DNA from: Pyrrhoderma lamaoense
Taxonomy: Eukaryota; Basidiomycota; Agaricomycetes; Hymenochaetales; Hymenochaetaceae
NCBI GenBank assembly: GCA_002794735.1
Contig: NBAZ01000010.1
Span: forward strand, 1,203,489 to 1,267,488
Reading direction: 5' to 3'
Length of the DNA stretch: 64,000 bases
Shown: piece after piece, positions 50,363 to 61,579 of the stretch
Layout: each line of letters opens with the position of its first letter
Numbering within the stretch: the first letter of the stretch is position 1
The notes under the pieces: model-generated
Told to the model about the DNA's origin: nothing
Seen by the model: the letters and a program-made list of their open reading frames with translations, nothing else
Databases searched by the model: none
Made by a program: the position numbers and the translations under genes

Positions 50363-52681
50363 ATGCTGAGTGCTGTAGCGGCTCGCAAGGCCACACAGAT
50401 TTCTGCTCAGAGCTCAGCTCCGGCCATTCCTGAGCAAGCGAGCGAAGGTTCCCAAGCAACAGAGAACAGGCTGAAACGGCATAAACGAAAGTCAGCTTCA
50501 AATAACGATGCTCCTGGAGATAATAAAAAACTCAAAAAGTATGGCGTGGATAGCAGGCGTCCTGAGAATGGCTTATATCCCATAGAGGCATCTGAGTCTT
50601 CTAAGGAGCTATCCAGATCCTTCGACAACAATCAGCATACTGAAGATTCTGAAGAATATGACTTTTCTCATGAATTAGCGGATCAGATACAGCTTCTTGA
50701 ACGTGCCACTCCCGTTTCTTCCGATGAAGAAGGGCCAACTCTGACGCATCACGGATGGATACGCAATATCATGTTGATACATCTAGTCAACTCAGTTTTG
50801 TACCGCTCCCGGGTCAAAATATCATCTCCTTTGATGGGAAGTTGATCAATTCTGGATACTTTTCAAATAAGGTCGGAACTATTGTTATTCTTTCCGACCG
50901 ACAAAAAATGGCGTTAAATGGAGTATATAAGCTCTCAATTCTGAAAGGATCAGTAAACCTAATGGGATCGGTACTGCGTGCTTCGCCTACTTCTCATCCG
51001 GTTTTTGCTCCAAAATGTTGTCCAATACCAGTCATCGAAGCAATAGCGACAAATGATGAAGTAGACATTCCGATCTCAAATCTATGTACCTCTGGATCTA
51101 TCGATGATCATTCCATTATTCTTCTTCTTGAGGACTATAAATGCGGGATAGAAGGCATAGGGAATGTATGTAGAATATATAGTGATATTTTCAGTGTACA
51201 ATCTACTGGCCCAAGCACTTTGAGACTTTCTGGAGCATCGTTAGTAAGTTATCTACACTTGACATTTTCGTTGAGCTAATTGCCAGCAGATAGCGGAAGT
51301 TAGCCCACAGACTCAGCTCTGCATGCTACCAGACTCTTGGGAGTATATATCATCAGCATTTGATAATACGAGCATAGAGGCTGCAATGGATAAAACGCCT
51401 GTAATCTATGTACATGGTCCGAAGCGTTGTGGAAAAAGTACACTAGCTCGGTTTCTATGTAATCGGCTTCTAAACACCTACCAAAGGGTAGCATATCTTG
51501 AATGCGACGTCGGGCAGACAGAATTTACTCCCTCGGGATTAGTTTCTCTTAATGTTTTGAGCAAACCCTTGTTCGGTATTAATACTTTATCTATAGCAGC
51601 GGATGATCACTGATGAAAAAAACCAGGACCACCCTTCTCTCATCCCCTCCTTCCTCTTGCTTCGCATTATATCGGTGCTACATCTCCGCAATCATGTCCA
51701 ACAAGCTATATTGAATCAATCAAGTCCCTTGTACAAACGTATAATAACGATATTCACTATTCTTACGCTGAGAATTCTTCATTTTATGGTGAAGACGATA
51801 AGAGGTTTGATGGAATAGTGCCTCTTATCATTAATACTATGGGCTGGACAAAGGGTCTGGGGAAGAAACTTGTTGAAGAAGTAGAGGATATTGTTGTGCC
51901 AACACACGTTATTAGTCTACGTTCTCCAACTATCGTACAAACATGAAAAATGGGGATCTCAGATTCGATATCCGACGATTGGAAGTTGACGCAATAACAC
52001 CTACTGGATATCCCTCTCGGTATTCGGCAGCTGATTGGCGTGCACTGTCACTAGTATCATACTTCCACTGTGTCAGGCTCGATCAGGATTTGTCTTCCCT
52101 AATTCGTTCCATAAGTGGGATTTTACTACTCCACTTCTTTCCCAACCTCCTTACAAAGTGTCCATTAGTGAATCACTTGATGAAATTATCTTGACTAGCC
52201 CTGGGGCGGAAGATGTTGTCCCCAATGAAATTGAGCATGTCTTGAATGGTGCACTAGTTGGCTTGGTTTCTTGTAATGCGAATCCTCTCGGAACAGGGAT
52301 GTCTGGTACTCTGAATGACATTCCTTATGTACAAGGTACACACTCTCCCGAAGTATATTCATCAAATTGCATTGGTCTTGCATTGATAAGGGGTATCAGT
52401 CCTCTTGATAAAATATCTATGAAGGTACAAGATCGTGACGGAAACACCGATTCTTGCACATTCTCACGCCCCTCACACCTCGTACAATATGTGATTCCAA
52501 TACTCGTTATCTAGTAAAGGGAGAACTAGAAATTAGCATATGGTGTATGCTCGATCACCGGAGTTTTGAAACGAGTCTTGGGATAGATCATGGTCCCTTC
52601 CTGCAATGGAGAAGGGACTTTGCTACAGGTGGGGAACGAAGGAGAGTGAGGCGGAACCTGATGAGACGAGGACAGAATTGA
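50363..52681 (+). CDS. GRC3: Polynucleotide 5'-hydroxyl kinase GRC3, with apparent frame breaks
   Basis: Phosphorylates the 5'-OH after Las1 cleaves ITS2 during 60S maturation. The N-terminus is disordered with KRHKRK. Conserved parts: SFDGKLINSGYFSNKVGTIV; the P-loop IYVHGPKRCGKSTLARFLCN; VAYLECDVGQTEFTPSGLVS (Walker B-like); after an intron, GPPFSHPLLPLASHYIGATS; LIINTMGWTKGLGKKLVEEV; TPTGYPSRYSAADWRALSLV; an intron of 44 nt (GTCAGG..CATAAG) then WDFTTPLLSQPPYKVS; GAEDVVPNEIEHVLNGALVG; HILTPLTPRTICDSNTRYLV. Frame breaks without a good intron occur near 50740, 51939-51941 and 52450; each needs one added base. With those, the product is complete. I take it as functional with sequence errors, but decay cannot be excluded. 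Confidence 0.85.
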
Positions 52682-52954
52682 TGAACATTAATTCCAGATT
52701 ATGTTACTACTATGTAAAACTCGGAAATGACGATGCTACTATATTTTTGTATGTTGTAATTTTGTGTGCGTGTTACTGTGTACGACACCGACGGTGCATG
52801 GGAGGGAAGTACTGACCCCGCGGCAATGTCCGTCGGACAAATTCGGGTTGCGCACATCCGTTATAAAACCCACGTCACATAGTCAAATAGGTTTTTTCAT
52901 ACCCCGCATCTTTGCAAACGTCGTTGACGAGGTCTGCAACGAGCTAGCAATATC

Positions 52955-54267
52955 ATGTTCTCAAGGCAGGCTGCACGCGCTCTCTCAAGGAATACGCGCC
53001 TTTTCTCATCGTCTGCCTCTCGCCAGACAAAGGTTGCCGTTCTTGGAGCAAGTGGAGGAATTGGTCAACCATTGTCTCTACTTCTTAAACTCGACCCTCT
53101 TGTTTCTTCTTTGAGTTTGTATGATATCCGTTTGGCTCCTGGAGTTGCCGCCGATGTCAGCCACGTTGATACCCCTGGAGAAGTAAGTAATTGAAAGATT
53201 TTTTCGAGAAAATATATCTAATAAACCTTCTATTTCATTCTTCAATTACATAGGTTAAGGGATACGCCGCAGACAAGCTTGATGAAGCTCTTGAAGGAAC
53301 AAAGGTCGTTGTCATTCCCGCAGGTGTCCCACGCAAGGTATCTAGATTTATATATAGTTTGCATCAATTTACTGACAATGCTTTACAGCCTGGTGTAAGA
53401 GAACTTTTAAATATAAACTATCAACGTTATCCACAACTCAGTTACTAATATTTTCTACTCTAAGATGACCCGTGATGACCTTTTCAACGTAAGTGCAGAT
53501 TGTTTCAGCAATGAATAACGATGCTAATTGTAGTACAGACGAATGCTTCGATTGTTCGTGATCTCGCTGCTGCCGTAGCCCGCGTCTCGCCGGAAGCACA
53601 CGTCCTCGTTATTTCCAACCCTGTAAACTCGACTGTCCCAATCGTTGCCTCTGTCTTCGAGAAGGCTGGTGTTTTTGATCCTCGCCGTATTTTCGGTGTG
53701 ACTACTCTTGACGTCGTTCGCGCTGCTCGGTTTGTTTCGGGAGTTGCTGGTATTGCTCCTGCAGAAGCCCCCATCACTGTTGTCGGCGGTCACTCCGGTG
53801 TAACTATCGTCCCTCTTCTCAGCCAAAACAACTATGGCAAGGCCATCTCTGGAGAAGAGTACGAAAAACTTGTCCACCGTATTCAGTTTGGTGGTGACGA
53901 GGTTGTCAAAGCTAAGGATGGTGCAGGATCAGCTACACTTTCAATGGCATACGCCGGTGCTAAGTTCACCAATGCCTTGCTCCGGGGATTAAACGGTGAA
54001 AAGGGGGTGATCACACCCACTTTCGTCAAGAGCGATTTATATGCTGACAAGGGCGTCGACTTCTTCGCGTCAAACGTGGAACTTGGTGTATGTACGAATC
54101 TCTTGTTATGTAAACTGTTGATTTAATTTCTTCTTTTGCAGAAAAACGGTGTTGAGAGGATTCATCCAATTGGACCTATCTCCCCTGCGGAGCAGAAACT
54201 TCTTGATGCCGCTCTTCCTGAGCTCAAGAAGAACATTGAGAAGGGCAAAGCATTCGCTGCTCAGTAA
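52955..54267 (+). CDS. MDH1: Malate dehydrogenase, mitochondrial
   Basis: NAD-dependent TCA-cycle enzyme. Presequence [20 protein letters not shown], then [20 protein letters not shown] (NAD-binding Gly motif). [12 protein letters not shown] is followed by a 6-nt exon (PG) and a 24-nt exon (MTRDDLFN), then [59 protein letters not shown] and [16 protein letters not shown] (catalytic His). [20 protein letters not shown], then [12 protein letters not shown]. Arg residues for substrate binding (PRK, MTRDD) are present only if the tiny exons are used. Codon use appears biased toward C-ending codons, as expected for a highly expressed gene. Confidence 0.97.
53389..53394 (+). other. MDH1: 6-nt microexon (Pro-Gly) of malate dehydrogenase
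   Basis: CCTGGT sits between an acceptor (TTTACAG, ending 53388) and a donor (GTAAGA, from 53395). Flanking introns are 53338-53388 (51 nt) and 53395-53464 (70 nt). It supplies exactly the PG of the invariant RKPGMTRDDL segment. The next exon, 53465-53488, is only 24 nt. Confidence 0.8.
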
Positions 54268-54416
54268 AAGAATATCACTGTCTAAATAGTGATTAGATTA
54301 GCAGTAATACAGTCACGTGTTGCATTACATATTTCCGTTTAAGTATCTCAAAAGTCAAATCTTTAGTTTTGATAAGCATTGATTACCGATTTGGTTTCTC
54401 TGTCTTAACTATAAAT

Positions 54417-56071
54417 ATGGATCATACACTGGTTTTTACATCAAACAATGTGCTTTTGCCAGGTAATGAAGATGGTGTCCCTGCAACAATAGTAGTTGAT
54501 ACTGCCACTGGAAAAATTGATGAGATAAAGCTCCAACGTTGTACTCGTTCCGATTTCCCAGATATTTCTGATGATCTCTGGATCGATGCTGGTGACAAAT
54601 GGCTTCTTCCAGGGCTCGTGGAGTACGCTCTATTTTTCTCACTGCTCAATTGCTGAATGTACCGCTAACTATAAATGCAGTACTCATGTACACTTGAATG
54701 AGCCGGGTAGGACGGAATGGGAAGGATTTTGGACAGGCACACGGGCGGCAGCATCAGGAGGTGTTACCACATTAGTTGACATGCCGTTGAACTCTATACC
54801 CCCTACGACTACAAGAGAAAGCTTGAAACTAAAGAAATTGGCCGCTGAAGGACAATGCTGGACGGATGTAGCATTCTGGGGTGGGATAGTTCCAGGTAAT
54901 GAGGTAGGGTTGACGGCTTACACATCTCAACCTTTACTATCTGATGATGTGATTATAGAAAGAGCTAAAAGGGATGTGTGCTGATGGAGCAAAGGGTTTT
55001 AAGTGCTTCCTAATAGATAGCGGTGTTGAGGTGCATTATATACCATGTGGAACGTTTGTCTGAACATCTGACCGGGTTGTCTTCTTAGGAGTTCCCCTGT
55101 GTATCAACGGATGATATCGTCAAGGCAATGAAAGAACTAGATGTAAGTTTCTACTTGTCAATTTTAATCAAGTATTCATATGAACTTTCTATTAAGGGTA
55201 CTTCCTCAGTAATACTGTTTCACGCGGAGCTCGAGACAGACAGCAATAATGCGGTAATTTCAGATGAGTGCGACCCCCATGCATATAAAACTTTTCTCCA
55301 ATCTCGACCAGAAGAACTTGAAGTCGCCGCAATCAATCTTATTATAAGCCTTCAAGCAAGATACCCTTCGCTTCGGTGTCATATTGTTCACCTTTCCGCT
55401 GCCTCGGCACTGCCTGCCATCCGTAAAGCTCGCGAATCAGGGGCGAAGCTGACTGTTGAGACATGTTTTCACTATCTTATTCTCTCTTCTGCCACAATTC
55501 CGGATTCTTCTCCCCAGTTTAAATGCTGTCCACCAATCCGAAGCTCGGAGAATAGAAATGCTCTATGGGACGCCTTACTGGATGGCACAATCGACTGCAT
55601 TGTTTCTGACCATAGTCCGTGTATCGGGGAACTAAAGAACTTACATGACGGAAACATCATGAAGGCGTGGGGTGGGATAAGCACCTTAGGTTTGAGTCTT
55701 AGTCTACTTTGGAATGAAGGAAGGAAACGAGGAATCAGTGTTGGAAAACTTATAAATTGGGTTACGGAACGTACTTCAAAGATTGCATCTCTTATGGACT
55801 GCAAAGGCTCATTGACAGTCGGCAAGGATGCTGACATTATAATCTGGGACGATAATGCATTGTTTGAGGTACTTCCAAAAAGATTTAATCATCTATATGC
55901 TTTTTAATTATTTTCTAGGTCACGACAAACGGACTGCTATATAAAAACAAAATAACACCATATGAAAATATGAGATTACTTGGCCGGGTCGAAAAGACTT
56001 TTCTTAGAGGACATCTTATTTGGGATATATACTCTAATAATAATCCGATCCCTTATGGTAAAGTATTATAA
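54417..56071 (+). CDS. DAL1: Allantoinase
   Basis: Hydrolyses allantoin to allantoate in purine-nitrogen use. Cyclic amidohydrolase fold: [20 protein letters not shown], then [15 protein letters not shown], the metal-binding [32 protein letters not shown], the carboxylated-Lys region [43 protein letters not shown], and [15 protein letters not shown]. Ends [15 protein letters not shown] (56069-56071). The apparent stop at 54982 is removed by an intron 54905-54956 (GTAGGG..TTATAG), giving PGNE then [13 protein letters not shown]. No other purine-degradation gene is adjacent. It is the last single-copy gene before the AT-rich spacer and transposon block. Confidence 0.93.
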
Positions 56072-57129
56072 AATTAGTTTTTATATTGCTGTAATTTGTA
56101 ATTTGTTAAAATTTATTTTTATGATGATGAAAACATTATTATAATTATTATTGTTAATATATTATAGCAAATTCAGAAGTCAGTGTGCACATAAATAAAA
56201 AAACCAGGTCATTCTAAAAAAGAAATGGCATTTATAAAAATAAAAAAAAAGGCAGACATGTCATGCTCACAGTTTTAACACATTTGTTTTCTCTTTACAG
56301 ACATTACAATTATGCAAATTATCATAAATAAAAATTATAAAATAGACTATTTATATTTTTTACACAAAAATGTAACTTTTTATCTTATAATAAATTTAAA
56401 TTATGTTATTTAAGCTTTTTTCCTTATTGTTCTAAGTTTTTGTAGTTTTGATTTTGAAAAGAAATATATTTATTTTATTTTATTTAGAAGCATGCTCAAT
56501 GTTTGTATTATAAGATTAAAAGTTTGAAGATTTACAAATTATTAAAGGTCTGTTTGGCATGCTAATTTCATATTATCATCTATTAGTATATTTGGCCTAC
56601 AAGTTGTTTTTATTTTGGACACTATGATACTAAGTACAAGAGCATCTTATATAAGTACACTTAGTTGTATTATCCACTTGCTTATACAAGCAGATCAATA
56701 CAAGTCTTAACATAAAGTCTGTTTATATAGTATGACTCATATTGCAAATACTACTAGAACTAGTTCTCCATGAGTTTTAGTATTTAGTATTGCTTTAGAG
56801 CAAATTTATAGTTTAGATTGATCAGAATATATTCTCTTGAATGATTTTTCTAACTAAAAATGATTCTGTACCCTTGTAATATTATATAAAGTAGTATTGT
56901 AAGGATAGTTGTTTGTATGTATATCAAACTATCTATATCTATTATAGTATCTCCAGTCTTTTTTTTGGTTCTTAATTAAAGTCTTTGTTATTTGTATGGC
57001 CATATTATTACATATCTCTTCTATTTCCTATATTGTTTTATAACAGGTGGGGCATATATACTGGGGTTTATCTCAGCTAGTTAATGTACTCAATATGATT
57101 TTGTTATTAAACATGATATAAGCACTTTG
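56072..57129. other. AT-rich gene-free spacer
   Basis: About 1.06 kb that is clearly more AT-rich than the genic part, with long A/T runs (for example 56140-56260 and 56320-56480). No ORF of note, no tandem array, no recognisable transposon. It forms the border between the gene-dense part and the retrotransposon block and may be decayed mobile sequence or a heterochromatin edge. Confidence 0.6.
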
Positions 57130-57443
57130 TGTCAGCAACTAGCAGAGCCTCTACTTAATAAGTACTAAGTATGAGCAACACAAAGTGAGGAACAAGTGTA
57201 TTGAGATACTGGAATAAAACAAGAACAAAGCTAAGTTATACATGAGCTACTAAGTGGTCTTATATATCTAATAATCCTAGGAAAAGTATGAGGTAATAAC
57301 TACATAGCACCCAATCATCTGATTCCCAGTAACTAAGCTGGTCACATAATAACTAGTAACCTTCTTAGTAACTATTTACATGATAGAAGAAAAATAATAA
57401 GAAAATGAAAGAAATAACTACAAGTTCATTTCTGTTCATGACA
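57130..57443 (-). repeat. 3' LTR of the chromovirus (LTR1)
   Basis: 314 bases with TGTCA..TGACA ends. Followed on the plus side by TCACCCCCTCCTT, whose complement is the polypurine tract AAGGAGGGGGTGA, confirming that this is the 3' LTR of a minus-strand element. It differs from the other two LTR copies mostly by A where they have G, or T where they have C. Confidence 0.88.
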
Positions 57444-57456
57444 TCACCCCCTCCTT
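57444..57456 (-). other. Polypurine tract
   Basis: AAGGAGGGGGTGA (minus strand) directly abuts the 3' LTR; it would prime plus-strand DNA synthesis. The same tract follows the third LTR at 63988-64000. Confidence 0.8.
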
Positions 57457-57589
57457 ATACAAAATATCCTCATTTTTTATTCCGCAAGTGAGTCAGTGAA
57501 CTGATAAACAGGTTAGAATAGTAGTTGTTCAAAGTCCATACTATGTAGCTTGTAAAGGGTCAATGGGTTTTGTCAGTAGAATTCAGCTA

Positions 57590-57745
57590 TGACCTTAGAC
57601 ACATTCTTTAAGTAGCTCACTAGCAGCCATTAGTCGTGCTCATGCAAATACCCTTTCCATTTCACCTTAAACTGCAATGCTCTATGTCCCACTAACTTAG
57701 CTCCCAACACTTTCTCCACTTCTCATTCTTCATTTCTATCTACAA
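57590..57745 (-). pseudogene. Chromodomain at the C-terminus of the integrase
   Basis: On the minus strand, KVLGAKLVGHRALQFKVKWK then GYLHEHD, a stop, then WLLVSYLKNVSKVIAEFY. The aromatic cage and KWKGY core of a chromodomain are clear. Stops occur before EVEKV (TGA where Trp is expected) and after HEHD (TAA). Chromodomains steer integration to heterochromatin marked by H3K9 methylation. Confidence 0.8.
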
Positions 57746-58235
57746 TCTCTGGTGGTAGTAGTGGTGGTCATTACTGTGACTCGAACTGGAGGGGGTGATA
57801 TAAAGATAACAGAACTTCATTGAATACAAAATGGATTCTCCAAGTGTCTGGTAGCTTCAACTTGTATGCAGCTTTGCCAACCTTATCTACAATCATGAAC
57901 AGACCCAATCTTTTGTTATCCAATTTTTTCATAGATCATTTAGTAGTTATGTTGGTAGCTTCTAGCCAGACCTTGTCACCTTTCTTGTATGCAATAGATT
58001 CCCCTTTAGTCCTGTTGTAGAACCACTTTGTAGTCTCCACTGCCATCTTAAAACTGGCCCCTACTTCCTCCTGAACTTTGCTCATGCATTTTTTGAACTG
58101 CTGAGCAGATTCATTATGAGCTATTACACAAGGGTTGGAGCCTTTGTAAGGGTGGCGACCATGGTTGACAAAGAATGGCGAGTGACTTGTAGATGCTTAT
58201 ACCTTGTCATTGTAAGCAAACTTTGTAATAGCTAG

Positions 58236-58730
58236 CTAGTCTGCCCAGTCGTTTTGTCTGAAGTTGACATAGATCTGAAGGTACTCTTGGTTGATTTGCT
58301 CAATCTGGCTATCAGTTTGGGGATGGTATGCGGTGGATGGGTTCACTTCTATCCCCAATAATCGGTATAGATCTTTCATAAAGCTAGACTCAAACTGTGG
58401 TCCCCAATCACTGATAACCTTTTGAGAAATGCCGTGGAGCTTGAATACCTGGTCATGATAGATCTTTGCCATACCTTCTGAAATCAGCTCTGTGTTGGTG
58501 GGGATTGCATGTATCTGCTTGCTAAAACGATCCACAATTATACATATGGCATTGAACCCTCGTGATTCTGGTAGTTCACCAATTAAATCTACAGAGATGA
58601 CCCCCCATGGTTCTGATAAGTATCTCATTGAGTTTTAATGAAGCATGTTTCTTTTCCCGGTGAGCCTTGGTTCTTTGGCAAGCTTCACAGCCTGAGACAT
58701 ATGTACACACTTGAGCAGAAATTCCAGGCC
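58236..58730 (-). pseudogene. Integrase core and zinc-binding region
   Basis: A zinc-binding remnant (CEACQRTKAHREKKHASL) is followed, in another frame, by the DDE core: EPWGVISVDLIGELPESRGF (first Asp), VISDWGPQFESSFMKDL (second Asp; usual SDRG has become SDWG), and TDSQIEQINQEYLQIY (Glu; usual TERVNQ has become IEQINQ). All these changes are C to T or G to A at the DNA level. Confidence 0.82.
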
Positions 58731-59262
58731 ACCAGTAACTTCATGTGATCAGTTCATGAGTTTTATGTTGCCCTAAGTGGCATGCGAGAGGGTCATCATG
58801 ATATACTCTAATGATGTTTTCTTGTAATTTTGTGTCCCATGGTATGTACAGCCTATGCTCTCAGAATACCAAGCCCTCATCTTCACGTCTCCATTCCTTA
58901 TTCCCTGTGTTCAGTGCCTTTTTAACTGACTTGTCTATTGGTTTACAACTGTCTTTGATCCTTTGGACCAGGTTCATGTCAAAAAATTCAATGGTTACAT
59001 CATGAATAAACTACTCAGGCTTTAACAAAGTGACATTTTTGTTGTTATTCTCCCCCCTCTCATGATCTGCTCATCTCAAGAGGAGGTCAGCCTTTTTCAT
59101 CTCTTTTCCAACCTTTGGTACAATTTGTAAGTCATAATCAGCCAGTTCAGTAACCCATCATGCTTGTCTGTGGTTCAGATCTTGTGGAGTTTTAAAGTAG
59201 AATAGGTTTTTGTGGTCTGTCCATATTTCAACGGAGTGCTTGACTCTTAGAAGATACTGTCT

Positions 59263-60424
59263 TCATCCCCACAAGGCAAGCATGATTGCTAGTATCTTCT
59301 TGTTATAGATTGTATAATTGCATTCTGCTTGTGACATAGACTGAGAGAAATATACAATGGGGCGCCATTTGCCTTTTTGTTTCTGAGATAAAATTGCTTC
59401 AACTGCAAAGTCTGATGCATTGCTCTCAACTCTAAATGGGTCTTCATCCATGGGTACTGCCAACACCGGGAAACTCTTTATTGCCTCCTTCAAGCTCTCA
59501 AAAGCCTTCCACTCCTCCTCTCCTCACTGCCATTCTACATTTCCAGTCAACCAGTTGAGAGGTCTCGCTATTTTGCTAAAGTCTTTTATGAATTGACAAT
59601 AAAAGTTGCAGAAACCCAGGAATGATTGGACATTTGTGAGGTTCTTGGGTTCTAGCCAGGTTTGGATGGCTTCAACTTTCTTTGCATCTATGCAAATCTC
59701 TCCATTGCCTATGATGAAACCTAGATATTCAATAGTGCTTTGAGCAAAAGTGCACTTCTCGAATCGTAGGTACAGTCGATTCTGCTTTAGGATTTCTAGC
59801 ACTTGTTGCACAATATAGTCATGCTCTTTCAAGTCCATGGTATAGATGAGAATGTTATTTAAATAGATGATAACATGCCTCTCATTTACCAGGTCTTTCA
59901 AGATAGAGTTCATAAAACTTTGGAAAGTGGCCGGTGAGTTGGTTAGCCCAAAGAACATCACCGTGGGTTCAAACAGCCCCCAGTTAGTTTTAAAAGCTGC
60001 CTTTCACTTGTTTCTTTCTTTTATACATATATTGTTGTAGCACCAGCAGATATCAAGCTTGGTAAAGTATTTGGCTTGTTTTGTCTTATCAATAAGCTCT
60101 TGAATCAGGGATAGTGGGTACTTGTTTTTGATTATCCCCTGATTAAGCTTACAATAGTCTTGTACTGGATGAAGTTTGTCCCTTTTTTCTTGACAAAGAA
60201 GAAAGGAGATGCCATAGGCGATTTAGAAGGGCAAATACGACCATTTTGTAAATTTTCTGCCAGAAATTCATCAAAAACTTGTTGCTTCTCTCGGTTGAGT
60301 GGGTAGACTTTGCAATCGGCTGAGGAGAAACCTGGGGTGAGCTCAATATCATGATCCCAAGAACGTCACTCTGGAAGGTGATCAAATTCTTCTTCACTAA
60401 AGACCTTGGGGAAGTCTCTAACAT
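59263..60424 (-). pseudogene. Reverse transcriptase and RNase H
   Basis: Fingers/palm: [21 protein letters not shown] start, KAAFKTNWGLFE (usual TNRG is TNWG; a TGA stop precedes KAAF), MFFGLTNSPATFQSFMN, then HVIIYLNNILIYT where the catalytic YLDD is YLNN, so polymerase activity is lost. Connection: TIEYLGFIIGNGEICIDAKK and VQSFLGFCNFYCQFIKDFSK. RNase H start: VESNASDFAVEAILSQKQKG and PIVYFSQSMSQAECNYTIYN. Assigned by motif order; two or more frames. Confidence 0.87.
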
Positions 60425-60506
60425 AGTTAGGGGCCACTTCCCGTGGTTTCTGCTGCACTATTCGACAATTCTTTTCAACATATTGGTCCCAGTTGAAGAA
60501 GAAAAT

Positions 60507-61160
60507 TCAATCCCTTGGTTTTAGATCATCTTCTGAATTCAGCCCAATCTTCACATCTTGTTCTCTTTCATGGTTGACTTGGCTATATTTGCATTGGGCT
60601 GAGCATTGGTTAAACCACAGAGTTGCATCAGTCCAGTTGATTGAAGGATTGTGGATTTTTAGCCAGTTGTGTCTGAAAAACAAGTCCATATCCCTTAGGT
60701 CCATGACAGCAAGATCAATACACTCAGAGTGATTATCAATCGTTAGTTGTAAAGTAGCAAACTCCCTGATTAAGCCATTCTTGTTAAGAATACTATCAGC
60801 GTTATAGACTGGTATTGCAAGTGGTGTTTTGCATGTAGGTATTTGATAGTCTATGACAAAACGCTGATTGATGCATAATTCTGTACACCCACTGTCTACA
60901 AGAGCTCTAGTGCTTATTTGTGAGTTGTTGTCTAGCCTTGTAACCATAACCGGAACTGTCAACTGCCTTCTTTTGTCTCCCTTCACAAACTGGATTGGCT
61001 CCCTCATCATCCCCATTGCTACCTCTGCATCCTTCTTACCCATCCTCCATATTTCCTCCAGCAATTCATCTGTCACTTCTTCTCTACACCCTTCTGGAAT
61101 AAGGGAGAGTAACACTAGATGTACTTGACTATCAGAGTCTTCTCGTATCTTTTGCACCAT
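60507..61160 (-). pseudogene. Retroviral-type aspartic protease region
   Basis: An open frame of 217 residues. ISTRALVDSGCTELCINQRF carries the DSG active-site triplet, followed by LAVMDLRDMDLFFRHNWLKI (usual LG-DxILGhxWL motif; Gly of IILGYDWL-type sequence is changed). The best preserved internal stretch of the element, but it lacks a bounded start. Confidence 0.75.
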
Positions 61161-61579
61161 CTAACGATTTGAAAACGGCTCTAATAAGTCCTGTCATTAT
61201 GTTTTTGGTTTCACGGGTTTTAATGACTCGGCCAAAGAGTTAGAATAAATAGTTTTATTAGAAGAAAAAGAAGTAGAAGAAACAGAGTTATCTTTAAAAG
61301 TTACAGGGTTAGAAAAACAACATTTTTTTATGGAAGTTTTGATATTTTCTGATTTTGTATTAGTGTTTTTGTTCATTTTTTTTGAAATTGGTCATGAGGA
61401 AAAAAAGAAAACCGAGTCATTGCCCTCACATGCCATGTTCATGCTTGGGCCACTGCAAAACCCTCCTCGAACTCTGTTTCGTTCTCACCCTCACCTGCTT
61501 CCTCAAAGTCACTCTCCTTCAACTCTTCTACCCCATCTGCTCACACTTTCTTCTCACTTCCACTCATAGCATGCAAGAT

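Noticed and set aside
52035..52150. Apparent frameshift in GRC3 near 52070
   Set aside because: A 44-nt intron (GTCAGG..CTAAT..CATAAG) joins SYFHC to WDFTTPLL in frame.
54905..54985. Apparent stop in allantoinase
   Set aside because: A normal intron (GTAGGG..TTATAG) removes it and restores [14 protein letters not shown].
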